Below are positions 25,618 to 34,811 of a DNA stretch of 64,000 nucleotides, one piece after another; position 1 is the stretch's first letter, and each line of letters opens with the position of its first letter. Origin of the DNA: Superficieibacter sp. HKU1 (GTDB taxonomy: Bacteria > Pseudomonadota > Gammaproteobacteria > Enterobacterales > Enterobacteriaceae); assembly GCF_029319185.1 (NCBI RefSeq), contig NZ_CP119754.1, forward strand, positions 434,001-498,000. Reading direction: 5' to 3'. Made by a program: the position numbers and the translations under genes. The notes beneath the pieces were generated by a model that saw nothing but the letters and a program-made list of their open reading frames with translations, did no database searches and was not told where the DNA came from.

Positions 25618-28218
25618 TTATGGCATCTGGCAGGGTACGGTATTTAACACTACCGATTTGCCCTGCATTTTAGGAGATGCTGGAATTTGATAGTGAATAC
25701 GACAACTTTGGATTTTTCCGTCTTTAAGCCATTCCACTCGTAGATCTCCACTTTCATTAATCCCACGAACAAAGGCCTGGCTTCCCTGGCCAATAACGCC
25801 CAACGCGTTGCCATTGGTATCATAAACGCTGGCGGCGAAAGGCATTGGCTGATTATCGCTGCGAACAACATTTATTATTGCAGAGCGGCCCTGGTCAGTA
25901 TCAAAGCGGCTCGTGACCACTGCGCCCATTTTAGGTACGGTCGTTGCGCTGGTATTTTTCAGTTCGATATCGTTATCTAATTTACTTATATCCAGGAAAA
26001 TGGTGTTTTCCCGATACGGAGATAGCGAAGTTGTTATTCCCTGGCCAAAACGATTCACGGTACTGTTACCATAGTTTATACGGGCCCCCTTCGCTCCGGG
26101 CGCATCAATAATGCCAAGCGTATCTGAGGCGCTAAAACTGTCATTACTAAATGTTAAACCGTTGCGATGTAGAACAAAGCCACCATCAGTATTCAGCGAG
26201 TATTGACGTGAGTTATCGCTACTGGCCGACACGGAGCCTGATAACGTTCCCCAGGGCGACTCATAGCCAACAAAAGTACCAATGGATGAAATATCTTTAT
26301 CATCTTTGTTCATGTTGTAGCCTGCATTTAGGCTATAGTTCCAGAGGTTATTCTCACTATTACCATTAGTGCTCATCGTCATTTGATGATTGCCATTCAG
26401 ATCGCTGTTGGCGCTGGTATTGAGTGTACGGAAACCACTGCTATTACGTTCGCCGCCAAACAGGTTTTCTAGTGGAATGGTCAGGCTCAGATAAATGGAA
26501 TCATCTTTTTTATTGTCTTCATCATAGCTTCGCTGCACGCCTATACTATAACTGGCCCAGGAGAACGCATTGCTATACCCTAATGAATAGTCACTTTGGG
26601 TATTGTTAGTAGCCCAGTAATCAGTCCATGTACCTGTCAGGTAAAATGAACCATAACTTTGTTCTCCATCTTGTAGCGTCTGGTTTATGTTGACACTAAA
26701 CTGATTCTTCATCCGACTAAAGTTAGCCATCCCTTGATTATTGTCATCTTTATCTGGATGTTTAGCCTCATCAATCAACGTAAGGGCATCATTCAGCCCT
26801 AAATAGTTCTTGGTTGAGTAACGATATGCCGCAATATTGAGCGAGGTATTCGTAGGTGTGAAGTATTTATTCCAGGAAAGACGATAGCTTTGCCCATTGT
26901 AATTTTTATCACCCGGAATATCCGTCGATGAGTGAGTGACATCAAGTGAAAATGCGCCCAGAGACGTATTCATGCCAAGTCCGGCTAATCCAGCATAATA
27001 ACCATTATCCGTCGCCTGCAAACCTGCATACCCTGTAAAGGTATTGGTCAGTCCATAATAAAAAGTCCCCTGCGCAAGACCCGGTTTATCATGCAAATTG
27101 TCATCATTCACCTGACCAACCCCCGCATCCCAGCGGCCTACCCCGGGACGGAGCATCTGTGTGACAGAAGAAAAAGGCTGTGAGAACGTGCGTTTTGAGC
27201 CATCGGCTTCTTCTATAGTGACTATTAAATCAGCGCCATAGCTGGAAGGTGTAATATCATCTATCGTAAACGGGCCTGGAGGAACGGATGTTTCATATAC
27301 CTTATAGCCATTTTGTGTGATGGTCACTTTAGCGTTCGAATTCGCAATACCGCGAATTATCGGCGCATAGCTTGCCAGCACCGGCGGAAGCATACGGTCT
27401 TCACTGTAGATACGAATCCCCCTCAGGTTAACCGAGTCAAACGTTTCCCCTGTGGTATAGGTTTCACCTACCACCAGTTGCGAACGCAGGAATTCGATAT
27501 CATGTTGTAAATAGCGGTTTTGGTATTGAAAATCGCTCTCACCATTTTTTGTCCAGGAATAGTTCCCTTGTGAGCGAAAATGCCAGTTACCCAGATTAAA
27601 CCCCGCCATCATACCAAGGTAAAAACTATCCGTATCATAGCTCTGGTTTTCACTATGCCAGCCGTTCATGTTATAGGAGAACAGTCCGGCATTTACGCCA
27701 TCTTCCCATAGTGAGGGATCGACATAGTTGCTGTAAGTTTGCATCAGCGCGGCCTGAGGCACGGTGATATCCAGCCGCTGATCGCTATTATCGTAACGAA
27801 CCGTCGATTGTGGGATTATCGCCTGAAGGTTCAGACAGTCCTGGGCCGCCGTTTCCTTTTTCAACAACACATCGTTCGACTCAAGTTTTTCTGGTTGCTT
27901 TATATGTAGTTGAGTAAGCATTGCACTGGATATACAGGGAATCGCACTATGTTTTTTATCCGTTTCAAAAAAATCAAGCGCAATGCTGTTTGCCCGATTA
28001 CTATTAAGATAAACGACAACGGTGTAATGTCCTGGAAGAGTGGCATTACCTTCACTATAGCGACTTAAATCAACACTGGTTGCGCTTTTTCCCATCAAAA
28101 ATGACGGGTCAAAATCCATCGCTTCTTCAGCCCAGGTTGGCGCACAATAAGCCAACAGGCAGCAACTAATAGCCTGCCACAGAATTTTCATTCTGAAATG
28201 TACTGATAATCGATCCAT
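25618..28218 (-). CDS. Outer-membrane fimbrial usher
   Basis: Usher of about 866 residues that threads subunits through the outer membrane. Signal peptide ends near APTWAEE. The N-terminal chaperone-binding domain (FDPSFLMGK) is followed by a beta barrel with a plug and C-terminal domains ending MQGKSVVLNTVPCQMP. Several starts are possible; the ATG at 28218 has GGGG five bases upstream, while 28239 and 28191 are alternatives and an extension to 28305 overlaps the chaperone gene. Intact, so the block on fimbriae, if any, comes from the broken minor pilin. Confidence 0.92.
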   Translation of the reverse strand: MDRLSVHFRMKILWQAISCCLLAYCAPTWAEEAMDFDPSFLMGKSATSVDLSRYSEGNATLPGHYTVVVYLNSNRANSIALDFFETDKKHSAIPCISSAMLTQLHIKQPEKLESNDVLLKKETAAQDCLNLQAIIPQSTVRYDNSDQRLDITVPQAALMQTYSNYVDPSLWEDGVNAGLFSYNMNGWHSENQSYDTDSFYLGMMAGFNLGNWHFRSQGNYSWTKNGESDFQYQNRYLQHDIEFLRSQLVVGETYTTGETFDSVNLRGIRIYSEDRMLPPVLASYAPIIRGIANSNAKVTITQNGYKVYETSVPPGPFTIDDITPSSYGADLIVTIEEADGSKRTFSQPFSSVTQMLRPGVGRWDAGVGQVNDDNLHDKPGLAQGTFYYGLTNTFTGYAGLQATDNGYYAGLAGLGMNTSLGAFSLDVTHSSTDIPGDKNYNGQSYRLSWNKYFTPTNTSLNIAAYRYSTKNYLGLNDALTLIDEAKHPDKDDNNQGMANFSRMKNQFSVNINQTLQDGEQSYGSFYLTGTWTDYWATNNTQSDYSLGYSNAFSWASYSIGVQRSYDEDNKKDDSIYLSLTIPLENLFGGERNSSGFRTLNTSANSDLNGNHQMTMSTNGNSENNLWNYSLNAGYNMNKDDKDISSIGTFVGYESPWGTLSGSVSASSDNSRQYSLNTDGGFVLHRNGLTFSNDSFSASDTLGIIDAPGAKGARINYGNSTVNRFGQGITTSLSPYRENTIFLDISKLDNDIELKNTSATTVPKMGAVVTSRFDTDQGRSAIINVVRSDNQPMPFAASVYDTNGNALGVIGQGSQAFVRGINESGDLRVEWLKDGKIQSCRIHYQIPASPKMQGKSVVLNTVPCQMP

Positions 28219-28246
28219 CATTGCCCCATTATTTACCATTGCCCAC

Positions 28247-28987
28247 TTATAGAGAGGACTTACCTGCAATAGAACCGCCAAAATCATTGATAGCCCGATA
28301 TTCAAGCGTACCTTTACTTACCTGACTCAGGCCATTAACGGCGAAATCAGCATCACTTTTGGGCGCAACCATACTGGCTTTAACAGTATATTTTTTCCCA
28401 TTGACAGTGACATTCGCTGAACTGAATGAAACGTAGTAGGGGGTAGGATTTACAGCATGTAATACGACCTGACTATTATTAGAGCGTAGTTGCCATGTAA
28501 TCTTTGCTGGTGCTTCACTTGCGCGGCCTGGTAAACCTTCCGGGCGATAAAACAACTTAATACGAGTCCGAAACGCCAGTTGAAGCAGATTTTTGCCTTT
28601 ATCGTCTTCTCCCTTAGCTTTACCTGGGATTTCAAGGGCATTAAACCAGTACACAGATTCCCTGTCGGCAGGAAGGCTGGTGGTGCCTGAATACATGATT
28701 TTTACTGTTTGCCCGCGCGTAGGTTCAATGCGTGATACGGGAGGGGTGGCAGTAAATGGTACAGATATGGTACTGGGATCGGCATTATCATCACCGGTGT
28801 CCAACCATGTCTGTACTAACAGTGGCCTGGTACCGCGGTTTTCCATACGAATAGTCGTTTCATCGGCGCCGGCTTTATAGATAATTCTTGTTCCTGACAG
28901 AACAATGTCAGCATAAGTTAGAGGGCTAAACATTCCCCCTAAAATTACCGATAACAATGCTGTTAATGAATATTTTTTTAGTATCAT
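28247..28987 (-). CDS. Periplasmic fimbrial chaperone
   Basis: PapD-like chaperone of 246 residues. Signal peptide ends at SPLTYA. Domain 1 contains the family signatures ENRGTRPLLVQTWLD and YWFNALEIPG, with LLQLAFRTRIKLFYRPEGLP leading into domain 2. A G1 strand with alternating hydrophobic residues that donates to pilins is visible in LQLAFRTRIKLF. Second gene of the operon, before the usher. Confidence 0.93.
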   Translation of the reverse strand: MILKKYSLTALLSVILGGMFSPLTYADIVLSGTRIIYKAGADETTIRMENRGTRPLLVQTWLDTGDDNADPSTISVPFTATPPVSRIEPTRGQTVKIMYSGTTSLPADRESVYWFNALEIPGKAKGEDDKGKNLLQLAFRTRIKLFYRPEGLPGRASEAPAKITWQLRSNNSQVVLHAVNPTPYYVSFSSANVTVNGKKYTVKASMVAPKSDADFAVNGLSQVSKGTLEYRAINDFGGSIAGKSSL

Positions 28988-29113
28988 TTAGCCATTCCAT
29001 GGGCAACATAACTAACGGGTTGTGGGAAATATCAGCCTCAACCCGTTAGTTTATTACTTGTTTATATTAATTACAGTTATTATGAAACACTGTAATTCAT
29101 TACATCGTTTCGA

Positions 29114-29704
29114 TTAGTTATATGACACAGTGTAAGCGGCATTGGTTTTCACATAACCACTACCTACAGCTTGTGTGCTATTCGCTTTGACGTAAGAGGC
29201 CATAAAGTTATAAGTAGCGACCTTGCTTGTAAACTCTTTGGTGTGAACGTCTGTCGGATTGTTGACGAGGACTTGTGTATATGCCCCGGTATCGCTGACT
29301 TCGTGAATAGCGATATTGGTACCTGTTGCTGGGGTAGCTATGGATGAATCATTATTCAAAGTACCCTTGCTATTGCTAAAGAACGTTGAACCCATGGACA
29401 GGTTTGCGTTTTCGGATATGTCATCATCTGACAGTGCTGAACAGTCGACAGTGATGCTGAAAGGTGCAGCTTTAGCACCCACTGCCGCGTTCGTCACTTC
29501 ACCCGCTGCCGTTACCTCTGACACTGTTGCTGTTTTTAATACAATTGATGCATCTCTTGCGGTGCCATCATTTACAAGCAGTTTACAGGTTTCATCGGAA
29601 ACCAACCCGGCAATATCCAGTTGACCGCCATCAGCAGCAAATGCAGATGAGGCGGATACGATAGCCGAAGCTGCAATTGATAATGCAATGAGAGTTTTGT
29701 TCAT
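29114..29704 (-). CDS. Major fimbrial subunit
   Basis: First gene of the operon, 196 residues with signal peptide MNKTLIALSIAASAIVSASSAFA. Mature pilin of about 173 residues has the cysteine pair in DETCKLLV and TVDCSAL and ends KTNAAYTVSYN, the usual subunit end. It is separated from the chaperone by 126 bases, which is typical of the major-subunit gene and leaves room for an attenuator that makes subunit mRNA more abundant. The family of fimbria cannot be named confidently. Confidence 0.9.
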   Translation of the reverse strand: MNKTLIALSIAASAIVSASSAFAADGGQLDIAGLVSDETCKLLVNDGTARDASIVLKTATVSEVTAAGEVTNAAVGAKAAPFSITVDCSALSDDDISENANLSMGSTFFSNSKGTLNNDSSIATPATGTNIAIHEVSDTGAYTQVLVNNPTDVHTKEFTSKVATYNFMASYVKANSTQAVGSGYVKTNAAYTVSYN

Positions 29705-30036
29705 AGACTAAATATCCATATATTAAATATAAAAAAAATTAATTTAGTAAAGCGAGTGGTTTTATACACAATATTACATAGTATGTAAAAGTTTTTTTTA
29801 TTATTTCTGTGGTGAATTATAAATATAAATTTATATATTTATTAAATATAATTCGTTATATATATGTCAGTGCGGATTTTGAGGTTTGTTCATGGCCTTT
29901 AGGATGCTGGTCATGACGGTAAATCTAAGCAAACTGACAGCGGGGACAATGAACAGGAACGCTGACCCATAAGAAAACCTCAAAAGCGGGTATTACATAT
30001 ATCAATTCAACTAATAAGAGGCATTAAGCATTTTTA
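29705..30036 (-). promoter_or_regulatory. A+T-rich fimbrial promoter region with an inverted repeat
   Basis: The 332 bases between cysG and the major pilin gene are very A+T-rich near the pilin start (29705-29870), as expected for an H-NS-silenced fimbrial promoter. TTTTGAGGTTT at 29877-29887 and AAACCTCAAAA at 29975-29985 form perfect 11-base inverted arms around 87 bases. No recombinase gene is near. No other gene is visible here. Confidence 0.45.
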
Positions 30037-31410
30037 TCAATGATGTGAGAACCAGTTAAGCTTATTGCGCAGCTCCGTGACCCGGCCAACAATAATCAGT
30101 GAAGGGCTTTCAACCTGTTGCGCCAGCGAGCTTAATTGCGAGAGTACGCCGCTGACCACGCGCTGTTTAATGGCGGTGCCATTCTCGACCAGCGCTACTG
30201 GCATATCGCCAGACATACCGCATTTTATAAGGTTTTCCTGGATATTCGATGCCTGACTGAGACCCATATAAAAGACCAGCGTCTGCTTTTCTGCCGCCAG
30301 GTTTTTCCAGTCCAGCTCACGGTCAGTTTTCAGATGTCCGGTGATCAGCCGCACGCTTTGCGCATAATCGCGATGGGTCAGCGGGATACCCGCATAGGCT
30401 GAGCAACCGGAAGCGGCGGTAATGCCTGGTACTACGGAGAAGGGAATATTCGCCTGGCACAGCGTTTCCAGCTCTTCGCCACCGCGTCCGAAAATAAACG
30501 GATCGCCGCCTTTGAGACGCACCACGCGTTTGCCTTTTTGCGCCTCACGCAGCAGGATCTGGTTAATTTCCTCCTGCGGCACGCAGTGGTAGCCTGCACG
30601 CTTACCGACGAAGATCCGGTCGGCATCGCGGCGCACCAGATTCATGATCTCGTCAGACACCAGCCTGTCATAGACGACGATATCTGCCTGTTGGATCTGT
30701 TGTAATCCTTTCAGCGTTAATAGCCCCGGATCGCCGGGACCCGCGCCCACCAGTACCACTTCACCGCGATGATCCAGCGGTTCGTTCAGCAGTTGCCCGG
30801 TAATGGCGTCAATCGCCAGCCGATCCTGATTCGCCAGCGACTGCGCCAGCCGATCGTGCACAAACAGCTTTTCCCAGAAGCGACGGCGTTCGCTCACGGT
30901 GGCGTACTGTTTTTTCACCCGCGCACGCAACTGTCCGGCGTATTTCGCTACCTGACCCAGATGCTGTGGTAATAGCGATTCCAGCTTCTCGCGCAGCAGA
31001 CGCGCCAGCACCGGCGAGGCGCCGCCGGAGGAAACCGCTACCATCAGCGGCGAGCGATCGATGATTGACGGCATAATAAAACTGGCCTGCTTCGGCGCAT
31101 CCACTACGTTACAGAAAATGCGTCGGGCTTCGGCGGCATCGCTGACCCGCTGGTTAACCTCAGCGTCATCGGTCGCGGCAACCGCCAGCCAGCACTCATC
31201 CAGCAACGACCCGGCAAATTCGCCTTCCACCAGGGTGAGGACGCCCGCTTTTTCCCACACCGCAAACTGCGGCGCAAAAGCGAGCGCGTTAACGGTAAGC
31301 CGTGCGCCCGCTTCCAGCAGTAGTCGAGCTTTCCGTTCAGCGACGTCGCCGCCGCCAACGAGCAGACAGGCACGGTCGCGTACCTGACAAAAAATAGGCA
31401 AATAGTCCAC
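30037..31410 (-). CDS. cysG: Siroheme synthase, trifunctional
   Basis: Makes siroheme, the cofactor of nitrite and sulfite reductases: uroporphyrinogen III methyltransferase plus precorrin-2 dehydrogenase and ferrochelatase. At 457 residues it has the fused CysB-A layout: an N-terminal NAD-binding domain (LLVGGGDVAERKARLLLEAGA, 1-110), then SAM methyltransferase domain from about 215 (VVLVGAGPGDPGLLTLKGLQ, GGDPFIFGRGGEE). It lies at the end of the nir locus and provides the cofactor for NirB. Confidence 0.98.
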   Translation of the reverse strand: MDYLPIFCQVRDRACLLVGGGDVAERKARLLLEAGARLTVNALAFAPQFAVWEKAGVLTLVEGEFAGSLLDECWLAVAATDDAEVNQRVSDAAEARRIFCNVVDAPKQASFIMPSIIDRSPLMVAVSSGGASPVLARLLREKLESLLPQHLGQVAKYAGQLRARVKKQYATVSERRRFWEKLFVHDRLAQSLANQDRLAIDAITGQLLNEPLDHRGEVVLVGAGPGDPGLLTLKGLQQIQQADIVVYDRLVSDEIMNLVRRDADRIFVGKRAGYHCVPQEEINQILLREAQKGKRVVRLKGGDPFIFGRGGEELETLCQANIPFSVVPGITAASGCSAYAGIPLTHRDYAQSVRLITGHLKTDRELDWKNLAAEKQTLVFYMGLSQASNIQENLIKCGMSGDMPVALVENGTAIKQRVVSGVLSQLSSLAQQVESPSLIIVGRVTELRNKLNWFSHH

Positions 31411-31423
31411 GTCGTCTCCTTAT

Positions 31424-31553
31424 TTACTGGCTGACGGTTGCTTGCGTGGTCGATGTGGCAGGCGCTGGACGTCCGGCGCGCGGCGTAGCATAAGCCCATA
31501 AACACTGCCCGGAGACGCGTAACCCACAGCATTGGCCGCACACGGGTAAACAT
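31424..31553 (-). pseudogene. nirC: Decayed remnant of nirC (nitrite channel)
   Basis: Between nirD and cysG, where enterics carry the roughly 268-codon nirC, only about 130 bases of nirC-like sequence remain. Reading the minus strand, ATGTTT then TGTGCGGCCAATGC codes for the NirC start (MF...CAANA), which runs directly into CTGTGGGTTACG (LWVT), a piece of VFMG, and then YATPRAGRPAPATSTTQATV and stop, all from the NirC C-terminus. The parts are in different frames and nearly all transmembrane segments are missing. It cannot make a channel. Comparison to E. coli NirC is from memory. Confidence 0.8.
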
Positions 31554-31579
31554 GTTGATGATTCTGAAGGCCACCCTAA

Positions 31580-31600
31580 CCCTCTCCCGGAGGGAGAGGG
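31580..31600. repeat. CCCTCTCCC palindromic repeat after nirD
   Basis: CCCTCTCCC-GGA-GGGAGAGGG is a 9-bp perfect inverted repeat, with a further ccggggtgagggg stretch to 31656. It sits between nirD and the nirC remnant and resembles the repeat after trpS. Confidence 0.65.
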
Positions 31601-31663
31601 AACAGCCCGGCGTTGTCCTTGTGTTCCGATCCGGTACAGAGAGCCGGGGTGAGGGGGGACGCG

Positions 31664-31990
31664 TTACAGCCGAATCTGAACCGCGCCTTCTTTTACGCGC
31701 GTATCGAAATGTTTTACCGAATAGCTTTCATCTTCCAGGCACAGCCCGTCGCGCAGACGAAAGCGCTGTTTTTTCAGCGGACTTGCCACCCACAGCTCCT
31801 GCTGATGTTCGGCAATCAGACCGCGTGACAGCACGCTGGCGTTAAAGAACGGGTCGATATTGCTGATGGCAAACACCTGGTCGTCGGCACGTGGACGAAA
31901 AATCGCCACCTGCTCCGATCCGGCTAATGCGCAGACGCCGGTTGCCGGGATGATGTCATCGAGTTTGCAGATAGTGTGCCACTGGCTCAT
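31664..31990 (-). CDS. nirD: Nitrite reductase small subunit
   Basis: NirD, 108 residues, partner of NirB in cytoplasmic NADH-dependent nitrite reduction to ammonia. It has a Rieske-like beta fold that lacks Cys-His cluster ligands, as is usual for NirD. The ATG overlaps the nirB stop by 4 bases (ATGA). Intact, even though the next gene, nirC, is not. Confidence 0.97.
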   Translation of the reverse strand: MSQWHTICKLDDIIPATGVCALAGSEQVAIFRPRADDQVFAISNIDPFFNASVLSRGLIAEHQQELWVASPLKKQRFRLRDGLCLEDESYSVKHFDTRVKEGAVQIRL

Positions 31991-34530
31991 GCGGTTTCCT
32001 CCACCAGAGTGACCGGGATACGTTCATACGGCGTAGCCGGGCGATGCTGTGCGCGTTCCGGGACAACCTGAACGTTCGGGTCGCGCTGGTCGCTGTTGAT
32101 AAAGTGTTTGAAACGAACCTGCGCCGCCGGCGTATTCACCGTCTCGGTCCATTCGCAAATCACCGCGTCACGCAGACGGGCCATCTCCGCTTCAAGCTGC
32201 ATATTAATGCCAAGTTTGTCGTCGATGATGACGCTGCGCACGTAGTCGATGCCGCCTTCCAGGCTTTCCAGCCAGGAGGCCGTGCGGGTCAGCTTGTCGG
32301 CGGTGCGAATGTAGAACATCATAAAACGGTCGAGATAGTGCAGCAGCGTGTCGCGATCGAGATCCGCCGCCAGCAGGTCCGCATGGCGCGGTTTCATCCC
32401 GCCGTTACCGCACACATAGAGGTTCCAGCCTTTTTCGGTGGCGATGATACCCACGTCTTTACCCTGGGCTTCCGCACATTCGCGAGTACAGCCGGAAACG
32501 CCGAATTTCATTTTGTGCGGGGTACGAATGCCTTTGTAGCGATTTTCCAGCTCGACGCCGAAGCCGACGCTGTCGCCGACGCCGTAACGGCACCAGGTGC
32601 TGCCAACGCAGGTTTTCGCCATGCGCAGGGCTTTGGCATAGGCGTGACCGGTTTCGAAACCTGCATCAATCAGCTGACGCCAGATTTCCGGCAGGTCGTC
32701 TTTCTGTGCGCCAAACAGGCCGATACGCTGGGAGCCGGTAATTTTGGTGTACAGGTTAAATTCGCGGGCGATACGGCCCACTTCCATCAGCCCTTCCGGC
32801 GTGATTTCGCCGCCGGCAGAGCGCGGGATCACCGAGTAGGTCCCGTCTTTCTGGATGTTAGCGAGGAAGTTATCGTTGGTATCCTGTAATGACGTGTGCT
32901 CCGGTTGCAAAATATAGTCGTTCCAGCATGAGGCCAGCAGCGAGCCAACGGTCGGTTTACAGACTTCGCAGCCGTAGCCTTTGCCGTATTTTTTCAGCAG
33001 TTCGTCGAAGGATTTGATCCCTTCAACGCGGATCAGGTGGTACAGCTCCTGGCGGGAGAAGGCAAAGTGTTCGCACAGGTTATGGTTGACTTCGATACCC
33101 TGTTTCGCCAGTTCAGCATTCAGCACCTGCGTGACCAGTGGAATACAGCCGCCGCAGCCGGTACCGGCTTTGGTTTCCGCTTTCAGCGCGGCAACGGTAT
33201 GGCAGCCTTTATTGATGGCCGAAATCAGCATGCCTTTGGTAACGTCGAAGCAGGAGCAGATTTGCGCGCTATCCGGCAGTTTATCAACGCCGATAGACGG
33301 TTTGCCGCCAGCCGCGTGGGCTGGAAGGATCAGCGCATCCGGATTTTCCGGCAGCTCGATGGCGTTCAGCACCAGTTGCAGCAGGTTACCGAAATCGCTG
33401 GTATCGCCGACCAGCACCGCGCCGAGCAACGTTTTGTTATCCGGGCTAACGATGAGGCGTTTGTAGACTTCTTTGCTCTCATCCAGGTAAACGTAGCTGC
33501 GTGCGCCCGGCGTGCGGCCATGCGCGTCGCCGATACCGCCCACGTCCACGCCCAGCAGTTTCAGCTTGGCGCTGAGGTCGGCACCTTCAAAGATGTTCGG
33601 CGTGCCGAGGATATGATCAACCGCCACCTGGGCCATTTTGTAACCCGGGGCGACCAGACCGTAAACCCGGTTGGTCCAGCTGGCGCATTCGCCAATCGCG
33701 TAAATATCCGGGTCAGAGGTCTGGCAGGTATCGTTAATGATAATCCCGCCGCGCTGTGCGACGGCCAGACCACACTGGGTGGCTAATTTGTCGCGCGGAC
33801 GGATACCGGTTGAGAAAACGATGAAATCGACTTCCAGATCGCTGCCGTCGGCGAAGCGCATGGTTTTGCGCGCTTCAACGCCTTCCTGGACGATCTCTTT
33901 GGTGTTTTTGCTGGTATGAACGCGCACGCCCATGCTTTCGATTTTACGGCGCAGCTGCTCGCCGCCCATTTGATCCAGCTGTTCCGCCATCAGCATCGGG
34001 GCGAATTCAATCACGTGGGTTTCCACGCCGAGGTTTTTCAGCGCGCCCGCGGCTTCCAGACCGAGCAGGCCGCCGCCAACCACCGCGCCGCGTTTGCTGC
34101 GGCGGGCGCAGGCTTCAATTGCATTGAGGTCTTCAATAGTGCGGTAAACAAAGCAGTCTTGGGTCTCAGAGCCTTTAATCGGCGGGACCCACGGATAGGA
34201 GCCGGTCGCCATAATCAGCTTGTCATAAAAGACGGTACGCCCGGCGCTGGAGTGAATGACTTTCTCCTGGCGGTTGATGGTGATCGCACGTTCGCCAATC
34301 AGCACCTTGATGCCATGTTTTTCATAAAAGCCTTCGCGTACCAGCGAAAGTTCTTCAGCGGTATGATGTGAAAAATAAGATGACAGGTGGACGCGGTCGT
34401 AGGCGATGCGGGGTTCTTCACAGAACACGGTAATGTCGAACTGGTCTGCCGGGGCTTTATCAAGAAGATCCTCAACAAAGCGATGGCCGACCATGCCGTT
34501 ACCGATAATTGCGAGTCTGACTTTGCTCAT
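31987..34530 (-). CDS. nirB: Nitrite reductase large subunit
   Basis: NirB of 847 residues, the E. coli length. The FAD/NAD(P)-binding N-terminus starts LAIIGNGMVGHRFVEDLL, a BFD-like [2Fe-2S] domain has CSCFDVTKG and GTGCGGCIP, and the siroheme/[4Fe-4S] domain has CTRECAEAQGKDVG and CGNGGMKPRHADL. It reduces nitrite to ammonia in anaerobic cytoplasm and needs siroheme from CysG. Promoter has FNR and NarL/NarP sites. Confidence 0.98.
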   Translation of the reverse strand: MSKVRLAIIGNGMVGHRFVEDLLDKAPADQFDITVFCEEPRIAYDRVHLSSYFSHHTAEELSLVREGFYEKHGIKVLIGERAITINRQEKVIHSSAGRTVFYDKLIMATGSYPWVPPIKGSETQDCFVYRTIEDLNAIEACARRSKRGAVVGGGLLGLEAAGALKNLGVETHVIEFAPMLMAEQLDQMGGEQLRRKIESMGVRVHTSKNTKEIVQEGVEARKTMRFADGSDLEVDFIVFSTGIRPRDKLATQCGLAVAQRGGIIINDTCQTSDPDIYAIGECASWTNRVYGLVAPGYKMAQVAVDHILGTPNIFEGADLSAKLKLLGVDVGGIGDAHGRTPGARSYVYLDESKEVYKRLIVSPDNKTLLGAVLVGDTSDFGNLLQLVLNAIELPENPDALILPAHAAGGKPSIGVDKLPDSAQICSCFDVTKGMLISAINKGCHTVAALKAETKAGTGCGGCIPLVTQVLNAELAKQGIEVNHNLCEHFAFSRQELYHLIRVEGIKSFDELLKKYGKGYGCEVCKPTVGSLLASCWNDYILQPEHTSLQDTNDNFLANIQKDGTYSVIPRSAGGEITPEGLMEVGRIAREFNLYTKITGSQRIGLFGAQKDDLPEIWRQLIDAGFETGHAYAKALRMAKTCVGSTWCRYGVGDSVGFGVELENRYKGIRTPHKMKFGVSGCTRECAEAQGKDVGIIATEKGWNLYVCGNGGMKPRHADLLAADLDRDTLLHYLDRFMMFYIRTADKLTRTASWLESLEGGIDYVRSVIIDDKLGINMQLEAEMARLRDAVICEWTETVNTPAAQVRFKHFINSDQRDPNVQVVPERAQHRPATPYERIPVTLVEETA

Positions 34531-34587
34531 TTTTGCCTCGATTTCTATTCTAATACCTCTACCTTAACGATTCAGCAACCGCACTTA

Positions 34588-34601
34588 TTGATGTAAATCA
34601 A
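34588..34601 (-). promoter_or_regulatory. FNR box of the nirB promoter
   Basis: TTGATTTACATCAA on the minus strand fits TTGAT-N4-ATCAA exactly and agrees with the E. coli nirB FNR site centred near -41.5. It lies about 60 bases upstream of the nirB start. Confidence 0.88.
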
Positions 34602-34614
34602 ATACGCCTTTCAC

Positions 34615-34630
34615 TACTACTTAATGGGTA
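34615..34630 (-). promoter_or_regulatory. NarL/NarP 7-2-7 site of the nirB promoter
   Basis: TACCCATTAAGTAGTA on the minus strand is two inverted heptamers with a 2-base gap, the arrangement bound by NarL and NarP at E. coli nirB. It is 13 bases upstream of the FNR box. Confidence 0.8.
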
Positions 34631-34779
34631 GATGACTGATTTGTCAGGATTTTTATAAGTGGCGGATAATGCTGGCTTTTCTGTTTTGATTAATTTGCAG
34701 GCAAATTGTGAGGTTTTTAAGCAATAGCAAATACTCCCTTAGTTAACAGGAAGTACACATTTAGAGGGGGAAAATGAAA

Positions 34780-34802
34780 CCCCTTTTCAGAAGGAAAAGG
34801 GG
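34780..34802 (-). terminator. Intrinsic terminator of tsgA
   Basis: A 9-bp stem (CCCCTTTTC with GAAAAGGGG, 5-base loop) followed on the minus strand by TTTCATTTT, placed 10 bases after the tsgA stop. Confidence 0.8.
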
Positions 34803-34811
34803 CTGGAAAGA

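Noticed and set aside
31104..31574. 156-codon minus-strand frame crossing cysG and nirC remnant
   Set aside because: Most of it is a shadow of cysG; only the part near 31551-31424 has meaning, as nirC remains.
32044..33786. Two plus-strand frames (281 and 249 codons) opposite nirB
   Set aside because: Histidine/alanine-rich antisense shadows typical of G+C-rich coding DNA.
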